Assembly: GCA_002049455.2 (NCBI GenBank)
Contig: KV919212.1
Location: 1-47,222, forward strand
Source of the DNA: Porphyra umbilicalis
Lineage: Eukaryota; Rhodophyta; Bangiophyceae; Bangiales; Bangiaceae
Direction: 5' to 3'
DNA: 47,222 nucleotides
Each line of letters starts with the position of its first letter. The first letter of the stretch is position 1. Under the pieces are notes generated by a model. The model did not search any database. It saw nothing but the letters and a program-made list of their open reading frames with translations, and was not told the origin of the DNA. The position numbers were made by a program, and so were the translations under genes. This document shows, one piece after another, positions 10,764 through 21,944 of this stretch.

Positions 10764-11752
10764 GGCACTCGCCCCGCCGTCGTCCACCCTGTCGCCGGCA
10801 AGCGATGCGAGGGGTGGTACGAAGGGAGCGCGTACCTTGCGCCGCAGCGGAGTGCGGAGGCGCAGCCGCCGGCAAGTCGGCGCCGCCGGCCCGCCGCGTG
10901 GGGAAGGACCGTCGGCAGGGGCGGCCACTCGAGGCCCCCAGCCGACGGGTTTGAGGGTGGGGCAAAGGCGGCGGAGAGTGGGGCCGAGAGAAACGGAGGC
11001 AGCGGGGGCGTTGACCGGCAGCGGCCACGGCCGACCGGTGACCACCAGCTCAGACGGGAGGCCAGCGGCGGGGATGGGGGTCCTGCCGAGCAGCAGGCCA
11101 GGTATGTGTCCGGGCGCGGCCGTCCCGTCGCGACCTCGACCCCCCCCCCCCACCCGTCGGACTGTTCGGCCGTCAGACGTCAACCGGTCGGCGAGGGTGC
11201 AACAATGGGGAGGGGGGAGGGTGAAAGGAGTGGCTGCAGAGAGGAACAGTGGATGGGGTGTAGAGCCGCAGCAGACGCGTCGGGCTACGTGGCCCCCATC
11301 GCGGCTCCCCCTCATCACCACCGCGGCGGCACAAATGCAGCCGAGCGCGGCGCGACAGGGCGACGCGCAGCCTCCGCCGGGACACCGGCGCAGCGGCTGA
11401 CTGGGGCCGTCCCGGTCCTCCCTTGACGCCGTGACGGCGGCGACGGAGGCCCGGCCGGCCACTCCCCGATCGACCGGGAGGGGGACGGACAAAGACAAAT
11501 AATAGCGCGACCACGCCACGCCAGGAGCAACTTACATCGCAACGTGGCATGCATTACGCTTCGCGATGGGACCCGCTGGCGCTTCTCTGTAGGAAACGTG
11601 CTCAGAGGCGTCACGCGGGGGGGGGGGGCCAAGGTTTATGAATTTCTACTCTCAGTCGGCGGCACTGTCAGCAGTGCGAGACTGCTGGCTCTCCGTGGCG
11701 CACGTCGTTGACGACAAAGTGGCGACCAGCACGAAAATTCCCGTATCTCCAC

Positions 11753-11862
11753 GTCTGGATCGTGTTGAGAGGGCGTGTGCCCCATTGAGTGGGGCACACG
11801 CCCACAAAACACGATTTCGCACCACTGCAGTGGGGCACACGCCCACGCAACACGATCCAGAC
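11753..11862. repeat. Nested inverted repeat with duplicated right arm
   Basis: The left arm starting GTCTGGATCGTGTTG at 11753 runs to 11784 and pairs with 11831-11862, with about three mismatches. Its inner part GGGCGTGTGCCCCA (11771-11784) also pairs perfectly with TGGGGCACACGCCC at 11790-11803. One left arm can therefore form either of two alternative hairpins. It may be a very small MITE-like element; no target duplication was identified. Confidence 0.7.
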
Positions 11863-12210
11863 GGCAGCGCGAGAGGTCACTGCGTCTCTTTGTCGCTTCA
11901 GCGCATGTGAGCCATCGAAAGGGCCACTAATCGAGGCTTTCTCGAAGGTCTGTTTGTCCGCTCGGGTATGTCTACTGTGCATCATCATTGCTGGAAAGAA
12001 GATCGGCAGAAAATCGGCATCGTGAAGGCGATCGTCGATTGATTGGCTCAGGCGGAGACTCATAAATGGTCCAGGCATTCACGATACAGTTTTCGTGAAG
12101 ACGATAGCATCCGTTCACCGGAAAATCACAAGGTCGGGTTGTGGTCCCAAGGGGCTGGAGCGCCCGCACCGTCGCATTCTGCGAAGCGAGCCAGCACCCC
12201 CGCGCGCGGG

Positions 12211-12269
12211 GGCGCGACCACCGAACTGGTGCGCCGAGGAGGCGCGACCACCGAACTGGTGCGCCGCTG
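12211..12269. repeat. 30-bp tandem duplication of a quasi-palindrome
   Basis: GGCGCGACCACCGAACTGGT starts at 12211 and again at 12241. Each unit is itself nearly palindromic (GGCGC-G-ACCA against TGGT-GCGCC). Confidence 0.75.
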
Positions 12270-13430
12270 AGGGAGGCCGTGTGCTCCACACGCTGCTCGG
12301 TCGTGTAGAAATGGTAGCGGGAGTCGAGCGCGCTGGAGGGGCTCGCACGGGGTCCCACGTCGCCTACACCACTTCCTGCCGCCGCCGCGGCAACAACCGC
12401 CGAGGGGCGACCGCGCACACGAGCGTCGTCACAGAAAAACTAGATACGGTCCGCTGCGTCGCGACACTCGCTGCGCGGCTTTTCGCCACCGCCACCGCCC
12501 CGGATGCGATGGACGTTGTCGACTGCGCCGTCACGTAGCTCTCCCCCATGGCCCCCAGCGCGGCACCCTACCGGCCAACGAGCCTCAGGCCGGCGGCACC
12601 TAACAAAGCGCAGGCGACAGCCCCGCGGGTCGCTATGGCGCATTGGCGCTGGCTATGTGTCCGTCAACTGTACGCAACGGGAGGGGGGGGGGGGGGGCCT
12701 ACCTACGCAACGGCAGCCGCCGTCAGATTACGTGCAGAGCGCCGCCACGTGGTCCTCGGACGACAACCGCCAGAGCAGGTGTCGAGGAAGGCGGGTGGAA
12801 GCGGGAGCAGGGGCTGGATACCCACTCACCACCGGTCACCTGCCAGCGGGGGGGGTGGGTGCGTCGATGGACAGGGGGAGACTGGACTGCCGCCGCCCGC
12901 ACAAACCCCAACAGAGCGCGACCTGGGCTCAGGCGCGGCATAGGCGGCAGAGCGCCCTCCTATTCTGTCCCCCCCCTCGCCACCGCGGAGACAGGGGGCA
13001 CTTTCTGGAAACTGCAGGCAGCCGTCTCGATGGCGCTTGCTGCCTTGGCGCAGCCACGTCACAGAGCGCACAAGGAAACGGTCGCTGGTGGGGGCAGGGT
13101 ACCTTTCCATCCGCCCCCCTGCTCCACTGTTCCACACCACTCCCCCTCACCACACCACTCCCCCGCGCCGCACCGTCCTCCTGTGGGATCAGGGAAAAAG
13201 GCGAGGGATGAGGGGGTTGCATCTGCCTGATGAGCCCCAATACTGTCGTCGAACTATGCTCATCCTGAACGAGAGGAAATCCCGTTCCGGCCCCTGTTTT
13301 GGCAAGGCGCCTGAACAAGGGAACTCCTGATACAAACGTTGTTCAGGTGCACGGATCTGATCTCGAGGTCAGACATTAGTAGATCGCGAGACACACACTT
13401 AATAATCCTGTTCACAAGGGTCGATTAACA

Positions 13431-14132
13431 ATGCGCTACTCCCTATCATTGTGTCTATTCTGCCAAGGACCTCATTTGATCCCTTTGACCTCATTTGATT
13501 CCCTTTTTCAGCAGCTGTTTACAAGAACTTCTCGCTGTCTGCAGTTACTTTTGACGGCAGAAACGAGCTCAGCTCACTCTTTTTACCCTTGGGGCAACAG
13601 GGGTGCATCCAGCTTTGAGTACCAGCCGCCCTACGCGCCAGTTTTGGTGAGACCTCGGACCGCTCCACATGCGCCGTCCAACCCAACAGCGGGCTCCGGA
13701 GGGCCGCTCTCGGCCCGCTTTGAGTCCCCATTGTTCAGGGCGCGAGTGGACGCGACCCCTGTACGTGACTGGCCCCCCCCCCTCAACGTCTCCACCTCTT
13801 CCACCCCCCCCCCCCCCCTGTACGCCTGCACCCAACCTGCACCCTCCCCCCCCCGCTCTATGCGCCCTCCCCAATTCCACCCCGCCCCAGCCTCCACCCC
13901 CCTTGCCCGCTTCATGGCGGGGGGACCGGCCTCGGAGTCCCACAATGCTACCTCTGCGGCTGCTCCCTCGGTCGCCTCGTCCACAGCGGCCAAAACAGCC
14001 GCAGACACCACGGCCAGCGCCTCTCACTCCGACTCCCCCGCCCCCGCTGCTGCCGCCATTTCCATTGCCGATGCTCTGACCGCCTCCCCGTCGTGTTTCG
14101 AAGAGGGGTCTGGGTGGAGGGTGCTCTGTTGA
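13431..14132 (+). CDS. Pro/Ser/Ala-rich hypothetical ORF, 233 aa
   Basis: True ATG at 13431 to TGA at 14132. The first 60 residues are unremarkable; from about residue 65 the product is Pro-rich (PPPLYACTQPAPSPPR) and then Ala/Ser/Thr-rich (AAPSVASSTAAKTAADTTAS). There is no domain. It is flanked by direct repeats containing CTCATTTGATCCC, so it may belong to a non-autonomous mobile element. A TTTTTCAG at about 13504-13511 resembles a splice acceptor, so the true 5' exon could lie elsewhere. Real coding status is doubtful. Confidence 0.3.
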   Translation: MRYSLSLCLFCQGPHLIPLTSFDSLFQQLFTRTSRCLQLLLTAETSSAHSFYPWGNRGASSFEYQPPYAPVLVRPRTAPHAPSNPTAGSGGPLSARFESPLFRARVDATPVRDWPPPLNVSTSSTPPPPLYACTQPAPSPPRSMRPPQFHPAPASTPLARFMAGGPASESHNATSAAAPSVASSTAAKTAADTTASASHSDSPAPAAAAISIADALTASPSCFEEGSGWRVLC

Positions 14133-14376
14133 CGAGGCTGGCAGTGGTCGTCTGGACTCAAACATCAACACACTTTTGGTGTAGGATGTGGGCTGAACCC
14201 ATCCTTTTTTCAATGCGCCAGAACCAGGGTCTTCCAGCTGTGCAACACAGCGTGGAAAGGCATCAATACGAGTTGTGGGCCGGCAAACGGCCGATGTCCT
14301 GCTCAGATGGCCCGCAATCGTCGATTCCGGCGGATCTCATTTGATCCCCAGGCTGACCTCATTTGATCCCTTTTTC
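13471..14376. repeat. Pair of ~40-bp direct repeats bracketing an 830-bp segment
   Basis: 13471-13509 and 14336-14376 both contain CTCATTTGATCCC followed by TGACCTCATTTGAT and a CCCTTTTTC end. Spacing inside the repeat differs by a few bases. Each repeat is itself a duplicated CTCATTTGAT motif. Confidence 0.7.
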
Positions 14377-15540
14377 TGGTAGAATGGACACTCGACGATG
14401 ACAGATTACTGGCGGCCCATGCATACTGCTCGTTCATGCTGCTCTGTTTTTGTTTTCTGGAGGGAGTACGGCTGGGACTACGGCCATGAGGACAACCAAA
14501 CGGTGCACCTATCATAGCTGGTCATGTCCAACGGCGACAGCAACACAAGTGGGCGAGCTGGTCGGCAGTGAGTACCGCAAAGAAGGCACAAAGACCGCGA
14601 CAGATGCCGTACCATCCAAACCCACCACGTACAAGATAGGGGACAGGAAGCGGGGGACGGACGTAGGGAGGAGGGGGGAGAGAGAAATCTAATCAGGAAG
14701 TGGGAGAAAGACATTCACGATACGCAGGAAGAAAACATGCATAAACGGTAGCACATGTAGGCACGAGTCAGATGCGAGCTACCACAGATGGCTGTGAACG
14801 AGGGCTCCCTGCACGGTAGTGCAACATCCGGTGCCATGACCTCGATGGAAGACACGCAATGACAGACAAACCAACGATAGAAAGGAGACGATCCAACCAC
14901 AAACAGAGCACAACATACCTGTTGGAAGACTGGCTCAAAGACCCAGCATGGTAGGGGGGCGCCCTGTTGGGGAGGGGGACGTTGGTGCACGACAGCAAGA
15001 GCCGGGAGCGATCGACACGGGCGCTCCAATCTTGGATGACGACTGTAGTTGTCTTGCTCGGCGGCGGCGCGGTGGTGGAGCGTCAGGTCATCGGGGGCTT
15101 TAGCCTGCCACTCTGAGTTGTCTCCAATTGACCAGATAAGTTCGTTGTTTCCATGGAGACGTCCGACCTACCACGAGGGCTACGTGTGGCATGGCTCACT
15201 TTGATTGGCCGGCCATTCTCATATATGCTTTACATCACTCATTGTCTCACGAAGTACATAAATCTTTGGTCATCGATCGATTTTACAGAGCAACTCGAGG
15301 TAAGTTCTGGAGCGGCGGCCGCGGTCTCGCGCGTGCACCTCAGGTCCGAGAATACGCGTTCGCGTCGAATTTTTGAGCAGCGCATCGTCGTGGGCAAGCA
15401 TCCAGGCCCGTGCAGGACCCCGACCTGGACGGTTCTAGTCTCCACAATCCATTGCAGGGATATCATTGGCTTAGATTAGTGCGATAGTTTTTATGGCCTC
15501 GCGATCAGCCACGAGACGGTTCTGAGCCTGGCACAGCTGC

Positions 15541-15655
15541 CCTGAACGGGAACTCCTCCCGTTCATGCCTTTGTTACGGCACAGACGCCTGCACAGGAAA
15601 CCTCCCGTTCAAGGGCTTGTTGAGCGGGACTCCCGTTCAGGCTCCCGTTCAAGAG
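15541..15655. repeat. Cluster of CTCCCGTTCA motifs
   Basis: CTCCCGTTCA occurs at 15556, 15602, 15630 and 15642, with inverted relatives (CTGAACGGGAA at 15542, GAGCGGGA near 15622). Similar sequence occurs at 13266-13347 (CCTGAACGAG, CCTGAACAAGGGAACTCCT). Confidence 0.65.
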
Positions 15656-16026
15656 TCCACTTTTCTGACGATCCGTTGGGGGTCGCCGCCTCGGCACAGA
15701 AGTCGTTCCTGGTGGCGGAACTGTTGCCAGCAAGGACCTGCGCATGTCCGACCGTTGGGGCGCTGCCCACACGGATGCACGGGCGCCGAACCAGAGGCGG
15801 ATTCACGGATTCTTCCGCAAGTCGGGGTTGTGGGCAGTTGTGTGGGTCACACCAGTGCCCCCAAGCGCATTTGTTCCTCACGTCCCGGCTCGCGACTGAA
15901 GAAGAACCAGTTCTCGGCAAGTCCCGTTTCCCCCATGGCAGTCACTTCCAAAGGGGCTCGGACGCCAGAGCCCCCAAATCTCGTGCTGGTTCTCCTGCCG
16001 ACGTGACTGTCCCAACCGCAACGGCA

Positions 16027-16074
16027 TGTGCGTATGTGCGTATGTGCGTATGTGCGTATGTGCGTATGTGCGTA
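16027..16074. repeat. Microsatellite (TGTGCGTA)6
   Basis: Six perfect copies of an 8-bp unit in a row. Confidence 0.95.
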
Positions 16075-17390
16075 CGCGCTCGGCCGGAGGCGCCGCCGCC
16101 GCCAGTGATAGGGCGGCTCGCGGCGCTGCGGAGGGCGCGCACTGGGGGGGAGAGCAGGGGGGGGGGGGGGGGTGGTCGCCGCCCGTACCCGTGGCGGCAT
16201 CGGCGTTACTGCCAGTGGCGGCGGTGCGTAGGCTGGCACGGGCTGTCGCTACCGCTCGCCGTCGGGCACCGCGTCGACGTCTGTGGCGGCGGTGTCATCT
16301 GCACCCCTTACCCCCCCGCCTCTGAATCCCCCTCGCTCCGCGAATGACGCTGCATCGGCGGCGGTGCCGCAGCCGTCGCTGCCGCCGTCACCGCCACCGT
16401 GGCGGCCGCCGGCACGGCCGCACGGAGGCGGTGGCGGCTCTCTGTCTTTCCAGAGCCCGATTCACGCTTGCTTCCAACAAGGCACTCAACAGCTGTATCC
16501 CTTTGTCTGAAATTTCTGTATACAGGGTCACGCACGTGGAGGTGCAACTCTCTCGAGCCCAGACCCCCCGCAGAGTGCTCGCCATGTGAGGTCATTGCGC
16601 GCCGGAGTCACCGTGAAGGCTAGTGAGGGCGGCGGAGTGCCAACTTTTCACTGTGGCAAGCTTGCTAAAATGGTTGAGTAAAGTCTCGTTTTCTTCTTCA
16701 TATCGGCTTGAATTACAGACCTTCTCGGCACTTTTCGTGGATGCCACCTTCAAGACATGGTAACGCTGCTCAATTCGAAAACGATATATCGGCCAGCGAT
16801 CTTGCAGACAGAACTTGGTGCACCTCATTGTTCACCTGGTGGCATGCGACTGGTTCCCATGTTGCCTGAGGACTGGACCTCGCACGAGGTTGGTATCGGT
16901 CAGCCACATCGCCACTGCAGTCGCCATGACGGGTTTCATCGCGTTTTGGTGGCCAGAGGTAGCAGACGTCCCTCCACACGGGCACCTCTTATCACTGCTA
17001 ACGAAGCCGTCTGTATTAGGGTTGGGGACTTCGCCAGGACCCTGCAGAGAGCCAGTGCAGCGCGTTGTTTTCGTCGTGAATGAGGGCATTTTGGGGTCAG
17101 ACCTGTCCTTGCATGTCCAGCATGGCATCCAACTTGAAGCCAGCGGCAACAGCACGAGTCCCACACTACTGCGTTCCACGGTTCGCGGCAGGGCCAAATA
17201 GGTAGCGACATGGTCGACATCAAGATACACATTAAAAAAAAAGACTCCGAGACCCAAAAGAAGAGACCAGACAGAAAAGGAGGAACATCAAACACTACGA
17301 GCAGGCACACGAGACAAGTGTGTACCAAAAGGACAAAGACACCGCCACTCACCAGACCACATTGCGCGTACGCATGAGCTAAACGTTGCA

Positions 17391-18776
17391 CTAAGGGGGG
17401 TAGCCTTTTGGATGCATACTGTGCACCATCCGCATGTGGGGGTAGTACACGTAGAACTCCTCGAGGATGAGCTGACGCAGCTGCTGCGCATTTGGTTCTT
17501 GGTGCTCAAACGGGAAGTAAAAGACCGACGCGCAGGTCGGCTCGTCTTCTGGGTCGTGCAGAGACGTGAGGTACGGATGCTCGAGCGCTTCTTCCACGGT
17601 GATCCGTCGCCGAGGGTCAAAGATGAGCATTCGGTCGAGCAGGTCCCGCAGCACCTCAGACGCGGCGGGGAAGAGCGTGCCCATCTCCACCTTCGCCCTT
17701 GGCGGCAGCGACTCAATGTAGCGACGCGCCCGCGCGGAGTTGATGTACTGAATGTCCTCCGAGGACGGGGTGCCAATGGTGTCGGTCACTAACTTGAGCT
17801 GGTGGATGTAGTCCCGCCCAGGGAAGAGAGGCTTGCGCCCAATGATTTCCGCCAGCATGCAACCGACCGACCACATGTCCACCGCGTTGGTGTACTCGCG
17901 CCACGACAGCATAATCTCGGGAGCTCTGTACCAACGCGTCGCCACGTACGCCGTCAGAAAGCCGGCGTGGTCCTCGGGGTTGGCCACACGCGCCAGACCG
18001 AAGTCACAAATCTTCAAGTCGCAGTTGCCATTCAGCAGGATGTTGCTCGGCTTGAGGTCCCGATGCAGCACATGCGCCGAGTGGATGTGCTTCAGAGCCC
18101 GCAAGATTTGGTAGGTAAAGTACTGGCAATGCTCGTCCGACAGCTGCTGGTTGGACGTGATGATCTGATGCAGGTCAGTGTCCATCAGCTCCGTCACGGT
18201 GTACACATCTTGGAAGTCCAGACCATCCGAAGAAGGCAGGTAGACGTCCTTAATGACGATGACGTTCTCGTGCGAGAAGTGGCGTAACAGCTTCATCTCA
18301 CGCAGCGTCCGCTTGCAGTCGATGGCATTGTCCAAGATGCTGGATATCTTCTTGATGGCCACCTTCTCCCCCGTCAGGTTGTCATGGGCGGAGCTGTGAT
18401 AGAAGCCAACAGCAGAAAGCGAAAAAGATGTGCCACATCAAACCGCGGCAGTCAGCAACACGAGCGACATTAAGAAAAAACAATCGCAAAGCAAGTCCAA
18501 TGGTGAGGACAACTAAACAACAATCCAAAGAAGGGAACAGTGGCAAGGGGAAGGAACCCACGACGCGCGCGTACACCAAGAAACCGACGCATGACGACAG
18601 AGCAGCACCACATACCATACGATGCCATAAGCACCCTGCCCGATGGGCTTGATAAGGGTGTACCGCACCGGGCACTCAAAGCGCGTGCCAAGTACATTGA
18701 AAGGACGGGTGACGAGGGGCTCCGCCACGCCCCCCCGCGCGCCCCCAGGAACACCCGCCAGCGCTGCGGCAGACAT
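17391..18776 (-). CDS. Mitogen-activated protein kinase with TAY activation motif, two exons
   Basis: Ser/Thr kinase acting at the end of a MAPK cascade. Exon 1 is 18776-18616 and exon 2 is 18393-17391; the 222-bp intron is GT(ATGT)-AG and splits the Cys codon of GAYGIVC. The product is 387 aa, normal MAPK length. It has the P-loop GQGAYG (46-51), catalytic Lys68 in VAIKK, HRDLKPSN with Asp166, DFG with Asp184, and RWYRAPE. The phosphorylation lip reads FLTAYVATRW (Thr201-Ala202-Tyr203), where ERK and plant MAPKs have TEY or TDY. The N-terminus (FNVLGTRFECPVRYTLIKPI) resembles plant and algal MAPKs, and the L16-like tail (DEPTC ... FPFEHQ) is present. The start is the first ATG upstream of the kinase fold in an open frame. 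A (CCGCCA)n microsatellite lies about 300 bp upstream. Confidence 0.95.
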
Positions 18777-19931
18777 ACACGTCCGCAGGTGCGTTTCGAG
18801 GCTGCGACACCAGCAACTGCACACGCGCGGGCGACCAGTGCAAGGGCAGAGAAGGGACCGACGAACGTGTGCAAGCACAAGGGCGCGACACAATGCAGGC
18901 GGCGTCCCGGGAGTGGAGCTGAAGGTGACGTGGCGCAGTGGGTCATGCACAGACGGGGCACACACGCGCACGCACCGCAGGAGAGGGGAACGAGAGGCCC
19001 GCCAAGCCCCCGAGCCGCACGCTTCCGACGGGGAAAGCGCACAATCGCACACGCGTGATGCCCGTCAACGAGGGGTCCGAGACCACCGCCACCGCCACCG
19101 ACCCACCGCAACCGCCACCGCCACCGCCACCGCCACCGTCACCGTCACCGCTATCGTGCACGCACACGGGACAGACAGTGCTCACAGACGACCAGAGGCG
19201 AGGGGAGCGTCGATAGAGCCGCCGGTGCGGCCAGGCCGTGCCGTGCACGCGGGTGGTGTGCCGCACTCAATCGTGGCAGCAGGGCACGCACGTCGCGGGT
19301 AGACAACAAGAACCCACCGGGAGCGAGGCACGCTCAGAATGGCAGGAGGCACTCGGACAAGACACAAGCGGCCACACGCAGCCACGAACAGCACCGCACT
19401 CAGTTGACGATTGCGGGAAACGACTCCTGCTGTTCTGGGTCCGTCCGACCTGAACGCTGGCATCGAGTCTGTTCAACTTGGCCGGCCTGATTTCGGATGA
19501 GTGGGTGACCTACTAAAATTGAATACAGCCAGTTCCTGCCATGAGATCGCACGCTACAAGATCGTGTCCGAAATGAGGAGGGTTTCCACGTCCTGAACGG
19601 GGGCAACAATGCACGAATGCAAGGTCCTGCAAAAATATCAGAGACCTGACGCCGGAAACTGACTGTGAACAACGATGCATGCATGCCGACTCTGGTTGTG
19701 TCCTTGAAAAGTGCCACAATTCCCTGCAGCGACCCACAAGCTAGTAGCCGACCGACCTCGACGCACCCACGCCCCCGACGAGACACCAGTGGAGACCAGA
19801 GACACAGAACATGTCGACGCCGACGCCTGCCTACAAAACAACAGAAACGATGCAAAAAGACTGGATAGAGCAACACGAGCACATCCGCCCCGCCACTGGC
19901 ACGGAGCGGATAGACAAACGCACCTCCCCCA
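18777..19931. other. Intergenic between two minus-strand genes
   Basis: Should contain the MAPK promoter and the 3' end of the aminopeptidase gene. The open frames seen are compositional. Apart from the CCGCCA microsatellite there is no recognisable element. Confidence 0.4.
19083..19150. repeat. CCGCCA/CCGTCA-type microsatellite
   Basis: Imperfect hexamer/trimer array (ACCGCC units, later ACCGTC) about 300 bp upstream of the MAPK start. Confidence 0.8.
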
Positions 19932-21944
19932 TTACGCGATCGGTACCAGCGGCTCTGTGTTGACGCGCAGCCACTCGTACGCCACCCGGTCGTCTGGCGC
20001 CAGGGCGGGCCCGACCTCGGCGCGCACCCGACCGTGGTAGGCGTCGACCCACGCCACCTCCTCGGCCGAAAGCATCTCGGTCAGCACCAGCCCCCGGTCG
20101 AGGGGCACGAGCGTCAGCTCCTTAAAGCCGAGGTGCGGCCCCTCTTTAAACCGGTGCTTGGTGTCGACCTCCACAACCTCGACGAGGTTCTCGATCCGGA
20201 TGCCAAAGCCGCCCTCCCCCTCCTGGTAGTAGCCAGGCTCGTTGGACACAATCATGCCCGCGTGGAGCGCCGCCTTGCCGGCCCCCGGCCGCCACGAGAT
20301 AGCCTGGGGGCCCTCATGCACGTTGAGGCCCGCTCCGACGCCGTGGCCCGTACCGTGGCCATAGTCGAGGCCAACCTCCCACAGCGGCCGCCGCGCAAAG
20401 CTGTCGAGCATCTGCCCCGTGGTGCCAGAGGGGAAGACCATCCTCGAGAGCGCAATGTGGCCCTGCAGGACGCGGGTGAAGCACGCGCGCTCGTGGCGGG
20501 TCGGGGACCCAAAGTGGCACGTCCGCGTCACGTCCGTCGTCCCGTCCACGTACTGCCCGCCCGAGTCGAGCAAGTACATCTCGGCGGTCGTCACGGTCGT
20601 CGTCGACCGCGCCTTGGTCGCCGAGTAGTGGATGACCGCCCCGTTGGGGCCGACCCCCGAGATGGTTTCAAAAGAGGGGAAGAGGAAGCCCGCCTGCGCC
20701 GCCCGAAAGCTCTCGACCTTGTCCATCGCCGACAGCTCCGTCACCGTCTCGGTGCCGGCTGCGAGGGTCGAGGCCAACCACGCGAGGAAGGATGACAGCG
20801 CCGCCGAATCGCGCACGTGCGCCGCGCGCATGCCCTCCAGCTCCGCCTCGTTTTTAACGGCCTTGAACAGGGAGATGGGCGTCGGCTTGAGGACAACGCG
20901 GGCCTCGTTGGGGCCGTCCGTGGCGCCCGCCACCTTGCCGCACGCCGCGTCAAAGACGGCGACGGAGGTGGACGCGGGGTCGAGCCACACGCGCTTGCGC
21001 GCCGCGGCAGCGGCGGCGACGTCCTCCAACACCGCCTCGTACGGGCGAATCTCCACGCCCTCTGACTTTAACGCGGCCGCCACCGCGTCCCCGACCTTGT
21101 CCACCGACACGTACAGGACTGCCGTGTCGGTCGTGACCACCGCGTAGGCGAGCACGGTCGGCGTGTTGGGCACGTCGCTGCCGCGGAGGTTGGTGAGCCA
21201 CGCCACCTCGTCAAGCATGGACACGACGTGCACGTCGACGCCACCGCCGCCGCCGCCGCCGCCGCTGCCGTCTTGAGCATCGGCGCCCTCCTCGGCCATG
21301 ACCGTCCGCACGCGGCTGAGCTTCTCCGCCACCCCAGCGCCCGCGTACCGCAGCGGATGCACCCGCGCCGGCCCTGTCGGCAATGACGGCCGGTCGGCCG
21401 CCCACACAGCGTCCACGGGGTTCACCACCACGTGACACAGGCGGCGGCAGGGCGCGTCCTCCGCCGCCGCCCCATTCCCCTCGCCGCCCTTGGCCGCCGC
21501 AGTCGCCTTGTCCTTGGCGGCGAGGGCGTCCCCGAGCTCCTGCGCGCCCTCGATCGATTGCACGAGCGGGTCAATGCCGGCGGCGCCGCCCGGGGGCACG
21601 ACCGCCGCAACGTGCGCCGCGATCGACGGCGTCTCCTTGTGGCCGACGCGCATGAGCGTCCACGACGGGGAGAGCTCGCGGGTGGCTTGCAAAAAGTAGC
21701 GCCCGTCCGTCCACATCCACGCGCCCGTGGCGGTGACGACGGCGGTGCCCGCCGAGCCGGTAAAGCCAGAGAGGAAGGCGCGGCGCGCAAAGGCGGCGGG
21801 GGGGGCCTCAGAGTTGTGGGGGTCCGCCGACGGGATGACAAAGGCGTCGAGGCCGGCGGCGGACAGGTGCGCGCGAAAGGCCGTCAGGCGCGCGTCGGCC
21901 GCCGACGTGTCGGCGGGCGCGGGGGGGGGGGGGACCGGCACCAT
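19932..21944 (-). CDS. Xaa-Pro aminopeptidase (aminopeptidase P, M24B)
   Basis: Dinuclear metal peptidase that removes the N-terminal residue from peptides with Pro in position 2. A single 670-codon exon (human XPNPEP1 is 623 aa) with the three-part APP1 architecture: two creatinase-like domains (LTAFRAHLSAAGLDAFVIPS; VSMLDEVAWLTNLRGSDVP) and a C-terminal pita-bread catalytic domain. All metal ligands are visible: two Asp in LLDSGGQYVDGTTDVTRT, His in GHGTGHGVG, Glu in NEPGYY and Glu in IRIEN. The start is ATG 21944, just downstream of a G/C-homopolymer region and immediately before the conserved N-terminus. There is no obvious targeting peptide, so it is probably cytosolic. Gly and Ala runs occur in surface loops. 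No frame breaks. Confidence 0.95.
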   Translation of the reverse strand: MVPVPPPPAPADTSAADARLTAFRAHLSAAGLDAFVIPSADPHNSEAPPAAFARRAFLSGFTGSAGTAVVTATGAWMWTDGRYFLQATRELSPSWTLMRVGHKETPSIAAHVAAVVPPGGAAGIDPLVQSIEGAQELGDALAAKDKATAAAKGGEGNGAAAEDAPCRRLCHVVVNPVDAVWAADRPSLPTGPARVHPLRYAGAGVAEKLSRVRTVMAEEGADAQDGSGGGGGGGGVDVHVVSMLDEVAWLTNLRGSDVPNTPTVLAYAVVTTDTAVLYVSVDKVGDAVAAALKSEGVEIRPYEAVLEDVAAAAAARKRVWLDPASTSVAVFDAACGKVAGATDGPNEARVVLKPTPISLFKAVKNEAELEGMRAAHVRDSAALSSFLAWLASTLAAGTETVTELSAMDKVESFRAAQAGFLFPSFETISGVGPNGAVIHYSATKARSTTTVTTAEMYLLDSGGQYVDGTTDVTRTCHFGSPTRHERACFTRVLQGHIALSRMVFPSGTTGQMLDSFARRPLWEVGLDYGHGTGHGVGAGLNVHEGPQAISWRPGAGKAALHAGMIVSNEPGYYQEGEGGFGIRIENLVEVVEVDTKHRFKEGPHLGFKELTLVPLDRGLVLTEMLSAEEVAWVDAYHGRVRAEVGPALAPDDRVAYEWLRVNTEPLVPIA

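Larger units (their letters stand above)
10764..13430. other. Gene-poor region with short inverted and tandem repeats
   Basis: Upstream of the minus-strand gene at 8977-10763. It becomes more AT-rich after 11500. It contains the nested inverted repeat at 11753-11862, a 30-bp tandem duplication at 12211-12269, a G run near 12682-12697, and a small hairpin at 13310-13347 (CCTGAACAA with TTGTTCAGG). No supported gene. Confidence 0.4.
14133..17390. other. Gene-poor region, AT-richer than the surroundings
   Basis: Downstream of the Pro-rich ORF and upstream (on the plus strand) of the MAPK stop. Only short open frames without domains occur. It holds the CCCGTTCA repeat cluster (15541-15655), an 8-bp microsatellite (16027-16074), a G run near 16155, and the A-rich end of the MAPK 3' flank near 17230. 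Confidence 0.4.

Noticed and set aside
16027..16074. CRISPR-like or programmed repeat array
   Set aside because: Uninterrupted 8-bp units without spacers; an ordinary microsatellite in a eukaryotic genome.
20034..20795. Plus-strand ORFs opposite the aminopeptidase P gene, including 21432-22100
   Set aside because: Antisense shadows of a conserved minus-strand enzyme with all metal ligands.
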